A stretch of DNA of 64,000 nt. It comes from Crotalaria pallida. Lineage: Eukaryota > Streptophyta > Magnoliopsida > Fabales > Fabaceae. The translations under genes were made by a program, and so were the position numbers. Every line of letters begins with the position of its first letter. Position 1 is the first letter of the stretch. Positions 1-12,152 of this stretch are shown piece by piece. Location: contig CM075649.1 of the NCBI GenBank assembly GCA_037953625.1, positions 96,167,290-96,231,289 on the forward strand, written 5' to 3'. The notes beneath the pieces are model-generated. The model had not been told where the DNA came from, searched no databases, and worked only from the letters and a program-made list of their open reading frames with translations.

Positions 1-3000
1 TAATCTTTGGACTTGATTTTGAAATTTTGTTAAGAAAAATGTTTTTCCTCATGATCTTAAGTTTTCCTCTTTGACCTCTTAAGAGTGTTTTGGAAAAGAA
101 CTTGATTTTAAGTTTCATGAAAGATTTTTCAAAGATCTAATAATTTTGGTTGCATGCATGTTTAGATCCAAGCCTAAACTATGATATGCTTGATTTCTTG
201 AATTATTTGAAATAATTGAACTTTTCCTTCTTGATTTCCTTTATGTTAGTCACGTCTCTATGTTGTTGTGTATGAGAACTTGATTTTATTTTGTTTGATC
301 TCTTGCATGTGATGATCTTGAGATGTAATGGTGTTTTGAGTGAATATAAATCGTGTGGTTTGCTATGATAGCCACGGGGTGTACTTGATTTTTAGGTTAG
401 AAGTTTTTGATGTTGGATTTTGTTATGTGCATGAGATTATCTTGAGATTCTAAGTATGATTTGGAAGTTTGAACCTTTAAGAAAACTCTTTTTAAGAAAA
501 CCATGGACAAGTCACGGTTTTGATGATGATGTGATTGAACTCTTGATTTTCCCTTTTGTTTGACTTCTTGCATGTCATGATTTTTGAAATCTAATAATGA
601 ATATAAAATTTGGTAATATGTGATGGTGAGTGGTGGTCACGGTTTGTATGAGTAAAGGAAAAGGATCAAGATTTTCTTAAGCTTAATTGATGAATATGTG
701 ATTTCCATGAACTTGGTGTTAATCTTAAGTGTTAAGTATGAAATAAAAATTATTTAGGGGCTTGTGTATGCCCACGGATTCATATAGGAAAGATTTGCTA
801 GGATCATGTTTTTACTTGCTTGATGGATTATGTGAAGTTGTTGTGGGATTGGAAGTTGTTTTTAAGTCTTGAATTCTTGAGAATGATTTTAAGGAAACCT
901 AGTTAGGGTCACGGTTGGGACCCTAACTTCGGAAGTCAAATTTCCTCGAACATGTAAGTGTTCATGTCATAGGATTTATGTGATTGTGAAGATATGATGC
1001 ATACGGTTTCAATATAAGTCGGTATATTGGGATGAAGTCTTGCTAAGATAGGAATTGATTAAGTGAAAATTAAATGAGATTGTGTTTGTGTATTCATGAG
1101 ATGCATGATCCGGTTTAGGTGCACTTAAGAACTTGATTTCCTTTATTTGATTGAGTCATATATGTGAATGAGTATGTGGATATGCTATGTTTGACTTGAC
1201 TTGATGATTTGTGAAAATTGTAATGCTTGAATTGAGTGAATGTTTGTCTAGGATTCTTGAGTAGGGTAAGAACGATATTTTGAATGCATAAGAATGTTTG
1301 AATGAATTGTTTTACTTGAGTACCTTACTGCCCACCTATGGTTCTAAGTGTTTGAACTTGATGAGTTGTTGATTTAAGTGTCTACTTGATCGTCTTCATG
1401 ATTCTGGTTGTTCGTACTTTTAATTGGTTTTAAATAATGGAAAAAGAAATTTAAAACTTAGGACATGATGCTGTCCAGAATTTCTAAGTTATATTCCTTG
1501 TTTTAAAATGATTTCAAAGTGTTTTAAAGTTTAGTTTCATGGGTGATTGATCCCAGATAAAGTTGATTTGAAAAGTGAGATTTTTCGGTGTTTTTGGAAA
1601 TGAACTCAATGCTGTCCAAGGAAGGACCAGCAGAGAAACTTTTAATTAAACTAATTTAATTGATTATTTTCTCATGATTTTAAAGTATAAGAGCTAGTGT
1701 TTGATTTTGGACAAGTTTGAGTGAAAGGATTAATGCTTCAATTTTAAATAAAAGACGATGTTTGAATTTTTCTTAAGTTACCTTGAGAATAAAGTTTAAG
1801 AATGATATAAAATGAAACTTGATATTCACATATCTATCTTTTGGGACTTGGAAGAAGTTGGAGTCGGGCAGACGAGGAAGGGAGCAGATCACTCGGAACT
1901 TGTAGGTTCGGTCACTGCGAATCCAGGTGAGAGAGAAGCTATCCTAAGACACTGTGGTGTTTAGGTGATTTATTAGGACGTCCCGTATCATCTCAAAGAT
2001 CGGGACGAAGTGGTTGGAGTCAGTAGTATAAGTGGCAATTGTTTGCCCTGTGTGGCCACTTATACGAAGGTGACGAAAACCACACTGTTATGGTGTGATG
2101 TTGTGTGTGATAGTATGTTTCTATTTAATTATGTTTGGTAATGCTTATTGTTGTCAATTATGATGAGTAAACCATTGATGGACGTCTGTTACGTCCTGAA
2201 TAAGAAAAGAAAAGTGAAATTATTAAATTGTGAAAGTAACAAAGACACATTAAGAGAAAGGGATCATGAGTAGAAATAGTATATGTGTTGGTAAAGAAAG
2301 AAAGAGTTGAGATTGGGAAAGGATAACACTGAAAACGAGCCAGAGCTGGGGATAGTGAGAATGATGGTGAAGCGAGATGTGATACCTCGTCCACATTTTG
2401 GGAAGAAGCTTAGTGGAGTCGAGCTTGCTCCTCCATTAACACTCACCCAAAAATGTGACCTGGAAAAGGATATTTTGTGAAAGCTGTACATGTTGTTTTG
2501 AGAATGTGGTCTTGAGGAAAACTGTTGAGGTGATCGTAAGAAATGAAGAACACCGAGTAAGATGAGGAATGTGAATTTGTGAGGTGAACCCAGCTCTGTG
2601 CTATGAGAGATTTGATGAGAGAAAGATTGTGTAAAGTTAGTGGTCGGGACTCATTGAAGGGATGCACGAAGAATGGGCCGACCTTAGGATAATTAAAAGA
2701 TAAAAGACTTAAAAGACATACGCGGTAAGGTATGAGAGTGCGAAGTAGTGGAGAGGAAGATACTATGGGTATCTACGGATACTCAGGTGGGGATTGCAGG
2801 AGGGGAGGACGATGACGGTGAAACGTCAAGAAGTCTAGAGTATGTTTCTAGGCAGAACGAACTCCACATGTGGCGCACTAACGTGGTGGGGACTGGGTCT
2901 AATGCCGTGGCAAGTTCTGCGGGCCCACTAGAAACATACTGTCGCCCCCTCGATGCAAGTCTACAACAGTGGAGAGGGACTGGAACGGGGCAATGTGTTT

Positions 3001-4067
3001 TGATTATATGATATGTTTTGAGGTTGAGACCTCCTGGCTTGGAGCCATTGTTGAGACAGCTATCACGCCCGCGTGGTAAAGGTCCTGTACTCCTGTTGGC
3101 TTCCGACTAGGTTGGGTGGATGACCGAGGAGATGTAGACGTGAGTGATAGCCGAAAGCGAGACGAATGTTTGATGAGATTTGAAAGTTTTCCCCTGTACA
3201 TAAAAGAGTGTGAATTGATAAGACAGAATAAGAGAGAGACGTGGGAATAATAAGAATTGAAGAATAGAATGTGAGAAAGTACATGAGAAGTAAAGATAAG
3301 ATGAAAAAGGAAATGAGAATCATAATAATGTCAACAAAGATATTAATGTACTTGATTGTTGTATGTGTGCTTGTGTGTTGTATTGTGTGTTGTACTGTGT
3401 GTTGTATGGTCCTTCTATCTTGCCTATTGTAATCCCACGCCGTCGACGATTCGTCGTTCGGATCGCTTACTCTCTCCTGTTCGTTGGCTTATCGATGCCA
3501 CTGGTAATTCAACGGGCAGATGGAGTACGGAATGGACATCACCCTGTGGAACAAGTATGGAAGAGGCTGGAAGCACACCCCACAAGGCTGGGCCTGGACC
3601 GGTTACACGGAGATCGTGATCCCGGACCCGGAACATCAGCTGAGCGGAGCGAACCTGGAGTCACATCTGGGGAAAGTCAATGTAAGAGGGTTTCAGAGCT
3701 ATGAGGAGAAGGTCCAGTATGAGAAGCAGAAAAGTCCTATGGTTGTAGACGGAGCGAAGGAGACGACGAACAACAACGAGAAGACGATCACCCAGGCGGC
3801 ATCGTCGTCAAGAGCGAAGGGAGGACGCAAGAAGAACGAGGAGCCCCACCCGCTCGTTTATAGTAGGAAAGGTTCAAAGAGGGTGCATTAGCTTAGGTTG
3901 TGAATGTTTGAAGTAAGGATTACCGATGCCATGAGCCATTATGTAATGAAGCTAAGTTTTAATTTAACTAATGAGGTATTTCTTTATGCACGATAAAAAA
4001 AAAAATCTGGCCTCAATTTCTGTAGCTTTAAGTAAATATTTTGGTTTACAAAAAACGGGCTGTTACA
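1..4067 (+). mobile_element. Element A: B-family giant LTR, 3' end (left end outside window)
   Basis: This AT-rich stretch matches the B LTR in order and content, at visibly lower identity. Shared marks include the block around 1915-2070 (compare 7865-8010) and the block around 2745-3130 (compare 9155-9600). It ends at 4067 with the chromovirus LTR terminus CTGTTACA. No primer-binding site follows. Instead the next base is minus-strand integrase of element F, so this is a 3' LTR or a solo LTR inserted into F. The candidate site duplication would be gacca (4068-4072), but its partner lies left of the window. Apart from the ORF at 3520-3891 I see no coding sequence. The poly-A-like run near 3996-4006 is in the same place as the run near 10800 in B. 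Confidence 0.8.
3520..3891 (+). CDS. LTR-encoded small protein, intact copy in element A
   Basis: This 123-codon open frame lies about 180 bp before the end of the LTR, not in an internal region. I do not recognise the product. The first 45 residues are aromatic-rich and carry the core GRGWKH...WAWTGYTEIVIPDPEHQL. The C-terminal 40 residues are rich in Ser, Lys and Glu, with a basic stretch (RAKGGRKK) and a tail PLVYSRKG. The same protein is encoded by minus-strand fragment H (45758-46114) and, with a stop at codon 10, by both LTRs of B. The start is chosen because all four copies begin with ATG GAG directly after a conserved gg(c/a)ag. That cag/ATG could be a splice acceptor. The basic tail suggests nuclear or nucleic-acid binding; this is inference only. 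Confidence 0.55.
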   Translation: MEYGMDITLWNKYGRGWKHTPQGWAWTGYTEIVIPDPEHQLSGANLESHLGKVNVRGFQSYEEKVQYEKQKSPMVVDGAKETTNNNEKTITQAASSSRAKGGRKKNEEPHPLVYSRKGSKRVH

Positions 4068-4727
4068 GACCACCCGACTTTTGATGCTCGATCTTCACTT
4101 TCTGACAAGTCAGGCAATGAGATACATGTCTGCTACATCTGTTTTCAACTTTGGCCACCAATACAGTTTCTTCAAATCCTGATACATCTTTGTTTCACTC
4201 GGATGAAAATTCATTTTTTTTCGATGAGCTTCCCATAGGATATCCCTTCTGACCTCAAAATCCATAGGAACACATATCCGGCCCTTAAACCGAATAATAC
4301 CATCAGAACCCTTTATAAAATCGGGCTCTTCTTTGCCCGATGCTCCTTCCAACAACTTCTGAAGCTCTTCATCATCAGCCTGCCTTTCTTTGATAAGATC
4401 AATCAACTCATTGGCAACTTGCAACATCTCCAGAACAATGCTTTTCTCCTTCATCTGCATGTTCAAATTGAGATCACTGAACTCCTCTATTAGCTGCATC
4501 TCTTTCACCATCATGTTGCTAACATGTAGAGTCTTGCGACTTAGTGCATCAGCTACTACAATAGCCTTGCCCGGATGGTATTGGAGATTGAAATCATAGT
4601 CTTTTAGAAATTCCATCCATCTCCTCGTCTCATATTCAATTCTTTCTGATCGAAGAGATAGCAGAGACTTTTATGATCACTGAAGACTTCAAACCTTGAA
4701 CCATACAAATAATGTCTCCAGATTTTC
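4068..4727 (-). pseudogene. Element F pol, distal fragment (RNase H end to integrase zinc finger)
   Basis: Read on the minus strand this continues F's polyprotein, which breaks off at 40564 on the far side of B. It holds the end of RNase H (IWRHYLYG, FSDHKSL, FDQKELNM), the RHYHPGKA-type linker (here LQYHPGKAIVVADALSRK) and the start of integrase with the HHCC zinc-finger region (HPSETKMYQDLKKLYWW). The longest clean frame is 4110-4616. Two one-base frameshifts are visible, near 4624 (after the NMR motif) and near 4125 (before the CLTCQK motif). The integrase catalytic core is missing because A lies at 4067. The 5 bases at 4723-4727 are the left copy of B's target duplication. The fragment is non-functional. 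Confidence 0.9.
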
Positions 4728-5283
4728 TGTAACACCCGTCAAAATCCTCGTATTGTTTGAAGCACTAAAGAGATTTATATTTTTGAGAAAGTTTTTTTGA
4801 AAGAATATTTTCTTGAATGGATTTCTTATTTCATGATTTCAAAGTGATGAAGGATTTTAAAGGAATGGTTTTCATGGAATGATATTATGAGTTTTGGAAT
4901 GGTTGTGTATTTGATATTTTTAAGCTTTAAAGAAATTGTGATTTGTAAACATGAGTTATTTTATGAGAAAAAGATTTGTTTCCTATGCATGTATGTGTAT
5001 ATGTGTGCTACGTGTATATGTGTGTATGTGGGTAAGCTTAGGATTTTAATTTTAGGACAAGGAGTCTATAGGACAATTAGGACCATAAAGAAATTAAGTT
5101 GGTAGGAAAAATTTAAGTAGTAGAATTAATCATGCATGAAGTGACCTTAAAGCCTTAAATTGCTCCTAGATGTCCCCTTGATAAAATCCACCCATGCAAC
5201 AAATTGAAGTGCCAAAATTGCCCCTCCCATTTGTATGTAAACCGAAACCAAGCCTAGGGCAAAGAAGGGATTTCTTAAATTGC

Positions 5284-5293
5284 CTATATAAGG
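5284..5293 (+). promoter_or_regulatory. TATA-like box of B 5' LTR
   Basis: The sequence ctatataagg is a strong plant TATA consensus. It lies 90 bp before a GA-rich leader-like stretch and is kept unchanged in the 3' LTR at 34995-35004. Transcription would start about 30 bp downstream. The role is inferred from sequence only. Confidence 0.6.
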
Positions 5294-5380
5294 CTTAGCC
5301 TTAGTTCATTTTCACTCATTTCCTTTCATTCCCATTTCATTTCCTTCTAAACACAACTCTAAGAGCAAACCAAAACTCTT

Positions 5381-5404
5381 AGAGAGAGAGAGAGAGAGAG
5401 AGAG
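5381..5404. repeat. GA dinucleotide microsatellite
   Basis: This is a perfect AG run in the presumed transcribed leader of B's 5' LTR. The 3' LTR carries a shorter run (about 35092-35104), so the tract has changed length since insertion. Confidence 0.9.
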
Positions 5405-8400
5405 AAAGAGGGCCGTGAGTGAGAAGAGGAAGAAGAAGGAGGAGATCAAGCCAAAAATCTAAGACTTTCTTTAAAGATCCAAGAACTTAGAAGCTAGAAG
5501 ACCTTGATTTGGTGGGTGATTCGAAGATCCTAGAAGTTTAGAGCTAGTCTTGAGTTTGTAACCTTGTAAATTTTCTTTTCTTCATGCATGTCTAATTTTA
5601 TGGTTGATTGATGGTTGCATGTATTGTTAATGCTTTGATCTTGAGTTTTTAAGAGCTAAATGAACTTGTAAAACACTAAATCATGAACTCTATGATTCGG
5701 CCATGACTAAAAGATTAGGTCTTGATTCTTTTTAATTTGATCTAAGTGGTTGCATGTTAATCTTATACTTGGAAAAGTTGATTTATGCACTTGTGTGTCT
5801 TGATCTTAACTTACTCATGAAAAAGTGTTGATCTTGAGCTTTGCATGTGATTTGTGAACAAAAAGATCTAACCTTTCTTAATGCATGTCTTGATTTTTAA
5901 CTTGATCTTTGGAAAAGCTTTGACTTTGTCTTAATCTAAGAAAAGTTTTGATCTTGAAGTCATGCATGTTGCTTTTGAACAAAAAGCCTTGATCTTTCTT
6001 AGTGCATGACACGGTTTTGGTGAAGAACCAAGGAAACAAGCCTTTGAAAAATGATTTTTAACTTGATCTATGTCTTATGTTCTTGCATGTTAAAGATTTG
6101 AAATAAAATCTTTATTTTTAATGATGTGCATTCGGTCTAAGCTTAGAACCAAGAGATCATGTTTTGTTTTTCATGAAAAAGACACATGCATGTGATTTCT
6201 TCTTGATTTAAAGATTTCTAAAGTGCATGCAAGAAATTTAAAATGAAAACTTCGTTTGAAGTAATGACTATGACACACTTTCATGCTTAGAAAAAAAGGA
6301 AACAATATTTTTAAAATCTTTGTGTAAGAAAGTGCATGATTAAACCCATGAATCTTAATTTTTGTATGTTGAAAAATGGACCAAAAACTTTGTCTTGACC
6401 ATGATGAGATTCGGCCAATGCATGCTAATTAGACTAGGATTCTTTTTCATGAAGTGACATAAAAGTAATGAGTGTGTTTTGTGAAATAATGCTAGGTTAA
6501 TGTGTTTGAAATTGTGTTGTGATTATTTATTTTCTATTTCGGTTTCGGTTAAAAGATAAAGGAAACAAATGAACTAAATGTTTTGGGAAAAAGTTTTGTG
6601 CTTAAATATATATATGTGTGTGTGTGTATTCGGTCAAAGACAAAATGAAGAGTAAATAATTTTGTTTCATGAAAAAGAAAGTGGAGTCTAAGTGCTTGAA
6701 ATAAATTAAGTTGGTTTATGTGTTTTAGATTTGTAATTTTTGACTTGTTTTCTTGGATTCCATTCGGCCATGTAGTGTAAGTAAGTCTGGGAGATTTAGT
6801 TGCATGAAAATAAATTTACATAGTGACTTTTGAAATGAATTAAGTAGTTTAAAGTAAGAAAAACAAATATGCTTGGTTTACATATTTGGTTCAATTCGGT
6901 TTCATTGGGAAAAAAGTAAGTAAATATTAAAATGAATCATTTTGGAAATAATTATGTGTTTTATGAGTGACTAAGTGTTACCTAATTGATTTGGTGCTTA
7001 GATTTAATTAATTTAGTGTTGTCCTTGATGCTCTAAGGTTTGTTAGAAAAATTTAAGAATATTGTTTTGTCCTTGTGTATCATTCGGCCAAGATAAGTTA
7101 AATGAGATAAGAATTTGTTTTGTTAAGTGTATTTGCTAATAGAAAAGTGCAAGACTTGTGTGAATTGATTGGTTAAGGTGTTGTTGTCAATTGAATTTCA
7201 AACTAAGTTTGGAAAATATTTAATTATGAAATAGCTTTGAAAACTAATTGATTTGAAGTTTAATTTTCTTGATTCGTTTGGATTTGATAGCCTTGTTTAG
7301 TGGCTGTCCTAAGTTCGTATTTATTGATAAAGCTTGAATTTTAAAGCGTTAATTTTGAGCCGAAGAATTATTTGAAACCAAAGTGATTTTACGATGTTTT
7401 CGGATTTTTTTTAAAGTGATTTTGTGAAGCAATTCCTTGTTGTCCAGAGTTGTTTAAACTTGTTTCTTAATTTCGAAAATGTGTTCATGTGATTTAAAGT
7501 ATGGATTTCAAGTGGTAATTGATTTGGGGAAAAACCCGGATTAAAAAGGTGAATTTTTCGGTGTTTTCGGACATGATTGAGGTGCTGTCCAAGACGGACC
7601 AGCAACCAAATCAATTGGTTTAAATTATTTTATTAGATATTTTCAAATGGTTTTGAAGTACTTGAAGTACTAGAAAATATTAGAGTTGTTTTTGAGAAAA
7701 CAATTATGTTTTAAGCTATTCGACGAGGAATGAAATGTGTCTGAGTTAAGAAAATCTTTTAATACGTGTCTTATTTAATACGAGGAATGTTAAAGACGAG
7801 GGATTGGGGCAGCTGGCAGCGACAAGGATCTGCGGAGACCGTGTACAATTTATTGCTGGACCTGAGGTGAGAGAGAAGCTTTCCTAAGACACCGTGGTAT
7901 TTAGGTGATTTATTAGGACGTTCCGGATCATCTCAAAGATCGGAACTTGGTGGTTCTGAGTCAGTAGTATAGTGGCAATTGTTTGTGTTGTGTGGCCACT
8001 TATACGAAGGAGGCAAAGACCACATGTTGTTGTGTGTGATGAATTTGTATGTTGATGATGTGATGTAGCATGCTTATGTTTATTTGTTTAATTACGCATG
8101 ATGAGATTTTAAATTGTTGATTAATATGATTAACATGCTGATGGACGTCTGTTACGTCCTGAAAATGAAAACGAAATGAATAAATTTGTAAAGTAAAAGA
8201 CACAAAGAGAAAGATATAGTACCCTGTTCGGCCTAAATCCTTATGGAATAAGGCAGCCCTGATAAGACATTAAGAAAAGAAATAATGATAAAAGATATGA
8301 GACTGATTAGAAAAGAGATATGTGCTGAGAAAGAGATAAAGAGTTGAGTTTGGGGAAAGATTTCATGATAATGATGAGGATGAGCCAGAGTTGGGGAAGG

Positions 8401-8524
8401 TAATGTTGTTGTTGAAACGAGATGTGATCTGAGTGGAGCTTGGCTCCTTTGTTGATGTTGTTGGAATGAGACATGTGTTGAGTTGAGCTTGCTCCTCCAC
8501 TAGTGCTCACTGAAATGAGATGTT

Positions 8525-8960
8525 AAGATGATTGTGAAACAAGATTTTGTGAAAGTCTGTGAAACGAGGTTTTTGAGAAAGTTTACGAAATGAGATTTTG
8601 AGAAAACTTGTGAAATGTTATTTTGAGAAAAGTTTGTGAAACAAGATTTTTGAGAAAGTTTACAAAACGAGATTTTCAGAAAGCTTATAAAATGTATTTT
8701 GAAGAAAGTATGTGAAACAAGATTTTTGAGAAAGTTTATGAAACGAGAATTTGAGAAAGCTTATGAATTGCTATTTTGAGAAAGTTTGTGAAATAAGATT
8801 TTAAGAAAGTTGTGAAATAAGATCTTGAGAAAGTTGTGACATGAGATTTCGAGAAAGTTGATAGAATGAGATTTTGAGAAAGAATATGGAATGATATTTT
8901 GAGAAAGATTGTGAAATGAGATTGTGAAATGAGATTGTTGAGAAAGATTGTGAAATGAGA
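8525..8960. repeat. Degenerate tandem array in B 5' LTR
   Basis: About 15 imperfect units of the form gattttgagaaag followed by tttgtgaaa, roughly 25-35 bp each, in head-to-tail order. The 3' LTR copy (38255-38663) is shorter and has lost or merged units. No conserved reading frame runs through it. Confidence 0.8.
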
Positions 8961-10117
8961 TGCGAGTTTATCGATGTGATCCCAGCTTTGTGCTATGTTG
9001 AGAAAAGATGAGAAAAAGATTTAGAGAGTAGTGGTCGGGACTCGTTGAAGGGATGCACCAAGGATGGGCCGACCTTAGGTTAATTAAAAATATAAAAGAC
9101 TTTTAAAAGACATTGACAAATGCGAATACGGTGAGCCATTAGTGTGTTATTGAAGTAGTGGAGAGGAAGATACCATGGGTATCAGGGATACTCAGGTGGA
9201 GATTGCATTAGAGGAGGACGATGACGGTGAAACGTCAAGAAGTCTTGAGTACTTTCTAGGCAGAACGAACTCCACATGTGGCATACAAACGTGGTAGGGA
9301 CTGGGGGCCAAAGCCGTGGTGAGTTCTGCAGCACAACTAGAACTAGTACTAACGCCCTCTAGATTGCAAATCTTGAACAGTGAGAGGGACTGGAGTGGGG
9401 CATCTTGATTTGCCACTGTACCCGATTTTTCTACAGTGTGCCTTGATATTATATGATATGATTTGATTTGATTTGAGACTGTACCCGATTTTCTATAGTT
9501 CTCCTGGCTTGGAGCCATTTGATTTGTTGAGACAGCTGTCGTGCCCGCACGGTAAAGGGCCTGTACTCCTGTTTGCTTCCGACTAGGTTGGTTGGATGAC
9601 CGAGGAGATGTAGATGTGTGTGCTTACTGCGAAAGAAACGAGTACCTCGATGTTATTTAAAATTCCCCAATCATCGATGGTTGTGATCCGATAAAACTTG
9701 ATAAGAAAAGTTTAAGAGATATGAAAAGATTTATAATTATAAGAAGCAAGAGCTGATGAAAGATTGATAATGAGAACTGAGTTGAGAATGAAAGTATGGA
9801 AAGATGAAAGAAACCCTATGAAGAGGGAAAGGAATGAAAGTGAAGAATTTACAAGTTGAGATTGAGAAAGTAATTGAGAAAGAAAGAATGTTTATGTTGA
9901 GAAATGATAATAAGTTTGGGCAAGATAATGATAATGTTATTACTGATGATAATGATGATATACTTGAATTCTGTATTGTGTTTGTATGCTTTGTTATGTT
10001 TGTATTGTCTTGATATCTTGCCTATCGTAAACCCACACCGTCGACGATGCGTCATTCGGATCGCTTACTCTCTCCTGTTCATTGGCATATCGGTGTTTCT
10101 GGTATCTCAACGGGAAG

Positions 10118-10480
10118 ATGGAGCATCGTTTGGAGATTACTACCTAGCGTCGTCAGGGAAATGGTTGGAAACCCACATGCTATGGATGGGTATGGACGGG
10201 ATGTACTCAGATGGTGATTGCGGATCCAGAACACAAGCTGAGTCGATCAACAACGGGATCGTGTTTGGGAAGTGTCTCCGTGCTGGGATATAATAGTAAT
10301 GAACCACCATCACAGGATGGAGCTAAGGAGGAATCCGTGAAGCTGTTTGGTGTAGAGCTAAAGCTAAGTTCTGAAGCGGAGTCAGCAACAGAGGCAGCAT
10401 CATCCTCCGGTACGAAGAATATGCCAGGGAAGAAAAGGAAGCCGCAGACGGTTGTCTTCATTAGGAAGAATCGAAAGTAG
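10118..10480 (+). pseudogene. LTR-encoded small protein, B 5' LTR copy, stop at codon 10
   Basis: This is homologous to the intact frames at 3520-3891 and 45758-46114 (minus). It starts ATG GAG CAT right after cgggaag. Codon 10 (10145-10147) is TAG where both intact homologues have tryptophan TGG. The rest is open to 10480, with the conserved GNGWKP...WVWTG...ADPEHKL core and a basic tail (PGKKRKP, VFIRKNRK). An internal ATG at 10211 would give an 89-residue C-terminal part. Without readthrough the full protein cannot be made from this copy. Confidence 0.6.
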
Positions 10481-10886
10481 TGTGTCTAGTTAAGAGGACC
10501 TTAGTGTAGTTCAAGTCTATTGTTAGTAATGGAGTCAAGGATTACCGAGCAAAGAACCATTTATGTAATCAAGCTAAGTCTTTAATTCTATCTTGTTGAG
10601 AATTTCTATTTTGAAAGATGGGACACTGTAATCTTTTGGAACAGTTATGAATACTTTTGATATAATGCAATGGGATGTGATGTTCTTGAAACCAAGTCCT
10701 CTTATGAAGACGAATGTTTTATGAAAAGAAATGTTTTAGTAACTCTCGGTTTTCAGTGAAGGATGTCAAAATACACCATTGACACCTCAACAGTGTTTTC
10801 AAAAAAAAAAAATTTGGCCTCATTTTTGGCAACTTATTAAATAAAGGTTGGGTATTTTGTGTTACGAAAATCGGGCTGTTACAGAA

Positions 10887-10898
10887 TGGTATCAGAGC
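10887..10898 (+). other. Primer-binding site of B (initiator tRNA-Met type)
   Basis: TGGTATCAGAGC begins 3 bp after the 5' LTR end. It is complementary to the 3' end of plant initiator tRNA-Met, the usual primer of chromoviruses. Confidence 0.9.
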
Positions 10899-12152
10899 TT
10901 ATGGTAATCCTTAGTGGCCTTAAGCATGGGCTTACATGCTTTGTTTGTGTGACTCTGTGTGTTTGCTAGTGTAAGGATAGGAGTACAAGGTCAAAGTTCT
11001 TGTCTTTATAGGATGTGAGACTCTATTTGTGGTTTAGTGCTTGCTGTGTTAGTCCAAGGAATCTGTTGGTTCTGTGATTGGAAGGAAGTAGACTGAGTAG
11101 AAAGTGAGTAAATTCTAAGATTGAGACCCCATGACCCTTGATGTGGTATCATTGTTTGATAGACCTAAGTTTGTTGACCTTGACGTACCTCTTGTACAAG
11201 GGTAGTCATTACCTTTAAGGATATAGGATGCTATCCCTGGATCCCCATGTTTATTGAATTGCTTCAACAAAGACCGTCATTGTTGCTGAAATTCGAACTA
11301 TTCCTCATAAGTTTTACTATCAAACCGTAGCATTATCGATCCTTTCCGAAATCCATTAGCCCAACCTGTGAAAATGGAAGTGCCATAGTTACCCAGATAG
11401 CTTAGGCTTGAATGATTAAGGGTGGATCAGTGGTTGAAGTTGATTAAGAATATAACGTAACAGTGAACTTAGTAGTAAGTTGGATCCAAGTTGGGGAGCT
11501 ACAAGGAAGAAAAGAGGTGTATGTTACCGGTTATTGGAGGAAATTATGAGGAAAATTTGATGACTAGGATTGCCTTACAACCTAACCAGAGGTTTAGACG
11601 ACGAAAGTAATAGGCATGATTGATATTAGGGATGAATTTAATGAGAAAAGTGAGGTTGTTTTGAGGAAGTAAAACCAAGGTTGCAATAGAATCCCCTTAA
11701 GTTGGAGAAATAATGGATGAAAGCATTAGAGTTAGAAGGAGAACTAAAGGAAGGAGTAGTTACTTGAGAATTATTGAGAATCCAAAGTTGTAGAGAGTAG
11801 CGAGTGTCTAAGGATTTTAGGTGAAACCTCGTGTTCTTAAGAGATGTGTGAATTTATGTTTGTTTGATGTCATCTAAGGTTGAGATTTCCGTAACCACGA
11901 TTGGCTAAGGAATGGTATCCTCCTTATTTAGTCCGTTGGATTTGGCTCGATTCAACACGCAAGCAGTTGTACGTGTGAAGTTTCTTCGCCTGAAAACGAC
12001 AAACGAGGAGTACTGCAAAGTAAACGATGCCAGCAAAGGGAATACGACCACGAAGTGAGAATGAGAGTGTTCTCGTGGGAATCACCGTGATGCGAGAATT
12101 TTGTGTCCTGCTACCCAATCCGCAACGTATTTCTCGGGGACGAGAAATCTTT

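Larger units (their letters stand above)
4728..10883 (+). repeat. Element B 5' LTR (6.16 kb)
   Basis: It runs from TGTAACACCC to GGGCTGTTACA. In order it holds a TATA-like box (5284-5293), a GA microsatellite (5381-5404), a long AT-rich part with repeated tcatgcatgt and ttgatctt words (about 5580-7800), a GC-richer block (7800-8000), a degenerate tandem array (8525-8960) and the broken ORF (10118-10480). An A-run lies near 10800, followed by the conserved end. The length is extreme for a plant LTR, which is usually a few hundred bases to 5 kb. Apart from the ORF I see no protein signature in it. Confidence 0.92.

Noticed and set aside
2748..3011. 87-codon frame in A with an acidic N-terminal part (GGEDDDGETSRSLEYV)
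   Set aside because: The same DNA in B is read in a different frame and stops early, so protein-level conservation is not supported.
9192..9518. 108-codon minus-strand frame, repeated at 38895-39221
   Set aside because: It is conserved only because both are copies of B's LTR. In A the same frame is broken, and the composition shows no domain.
10887..10898. tRNA-like matches (TGGTATCAGAGC, TGGCGCCGTTGCCGGGGA)
   Set aside because: They are only the primer-binding complements after LTR ends. No cloverleaf or full tRNA gene surrounds them.
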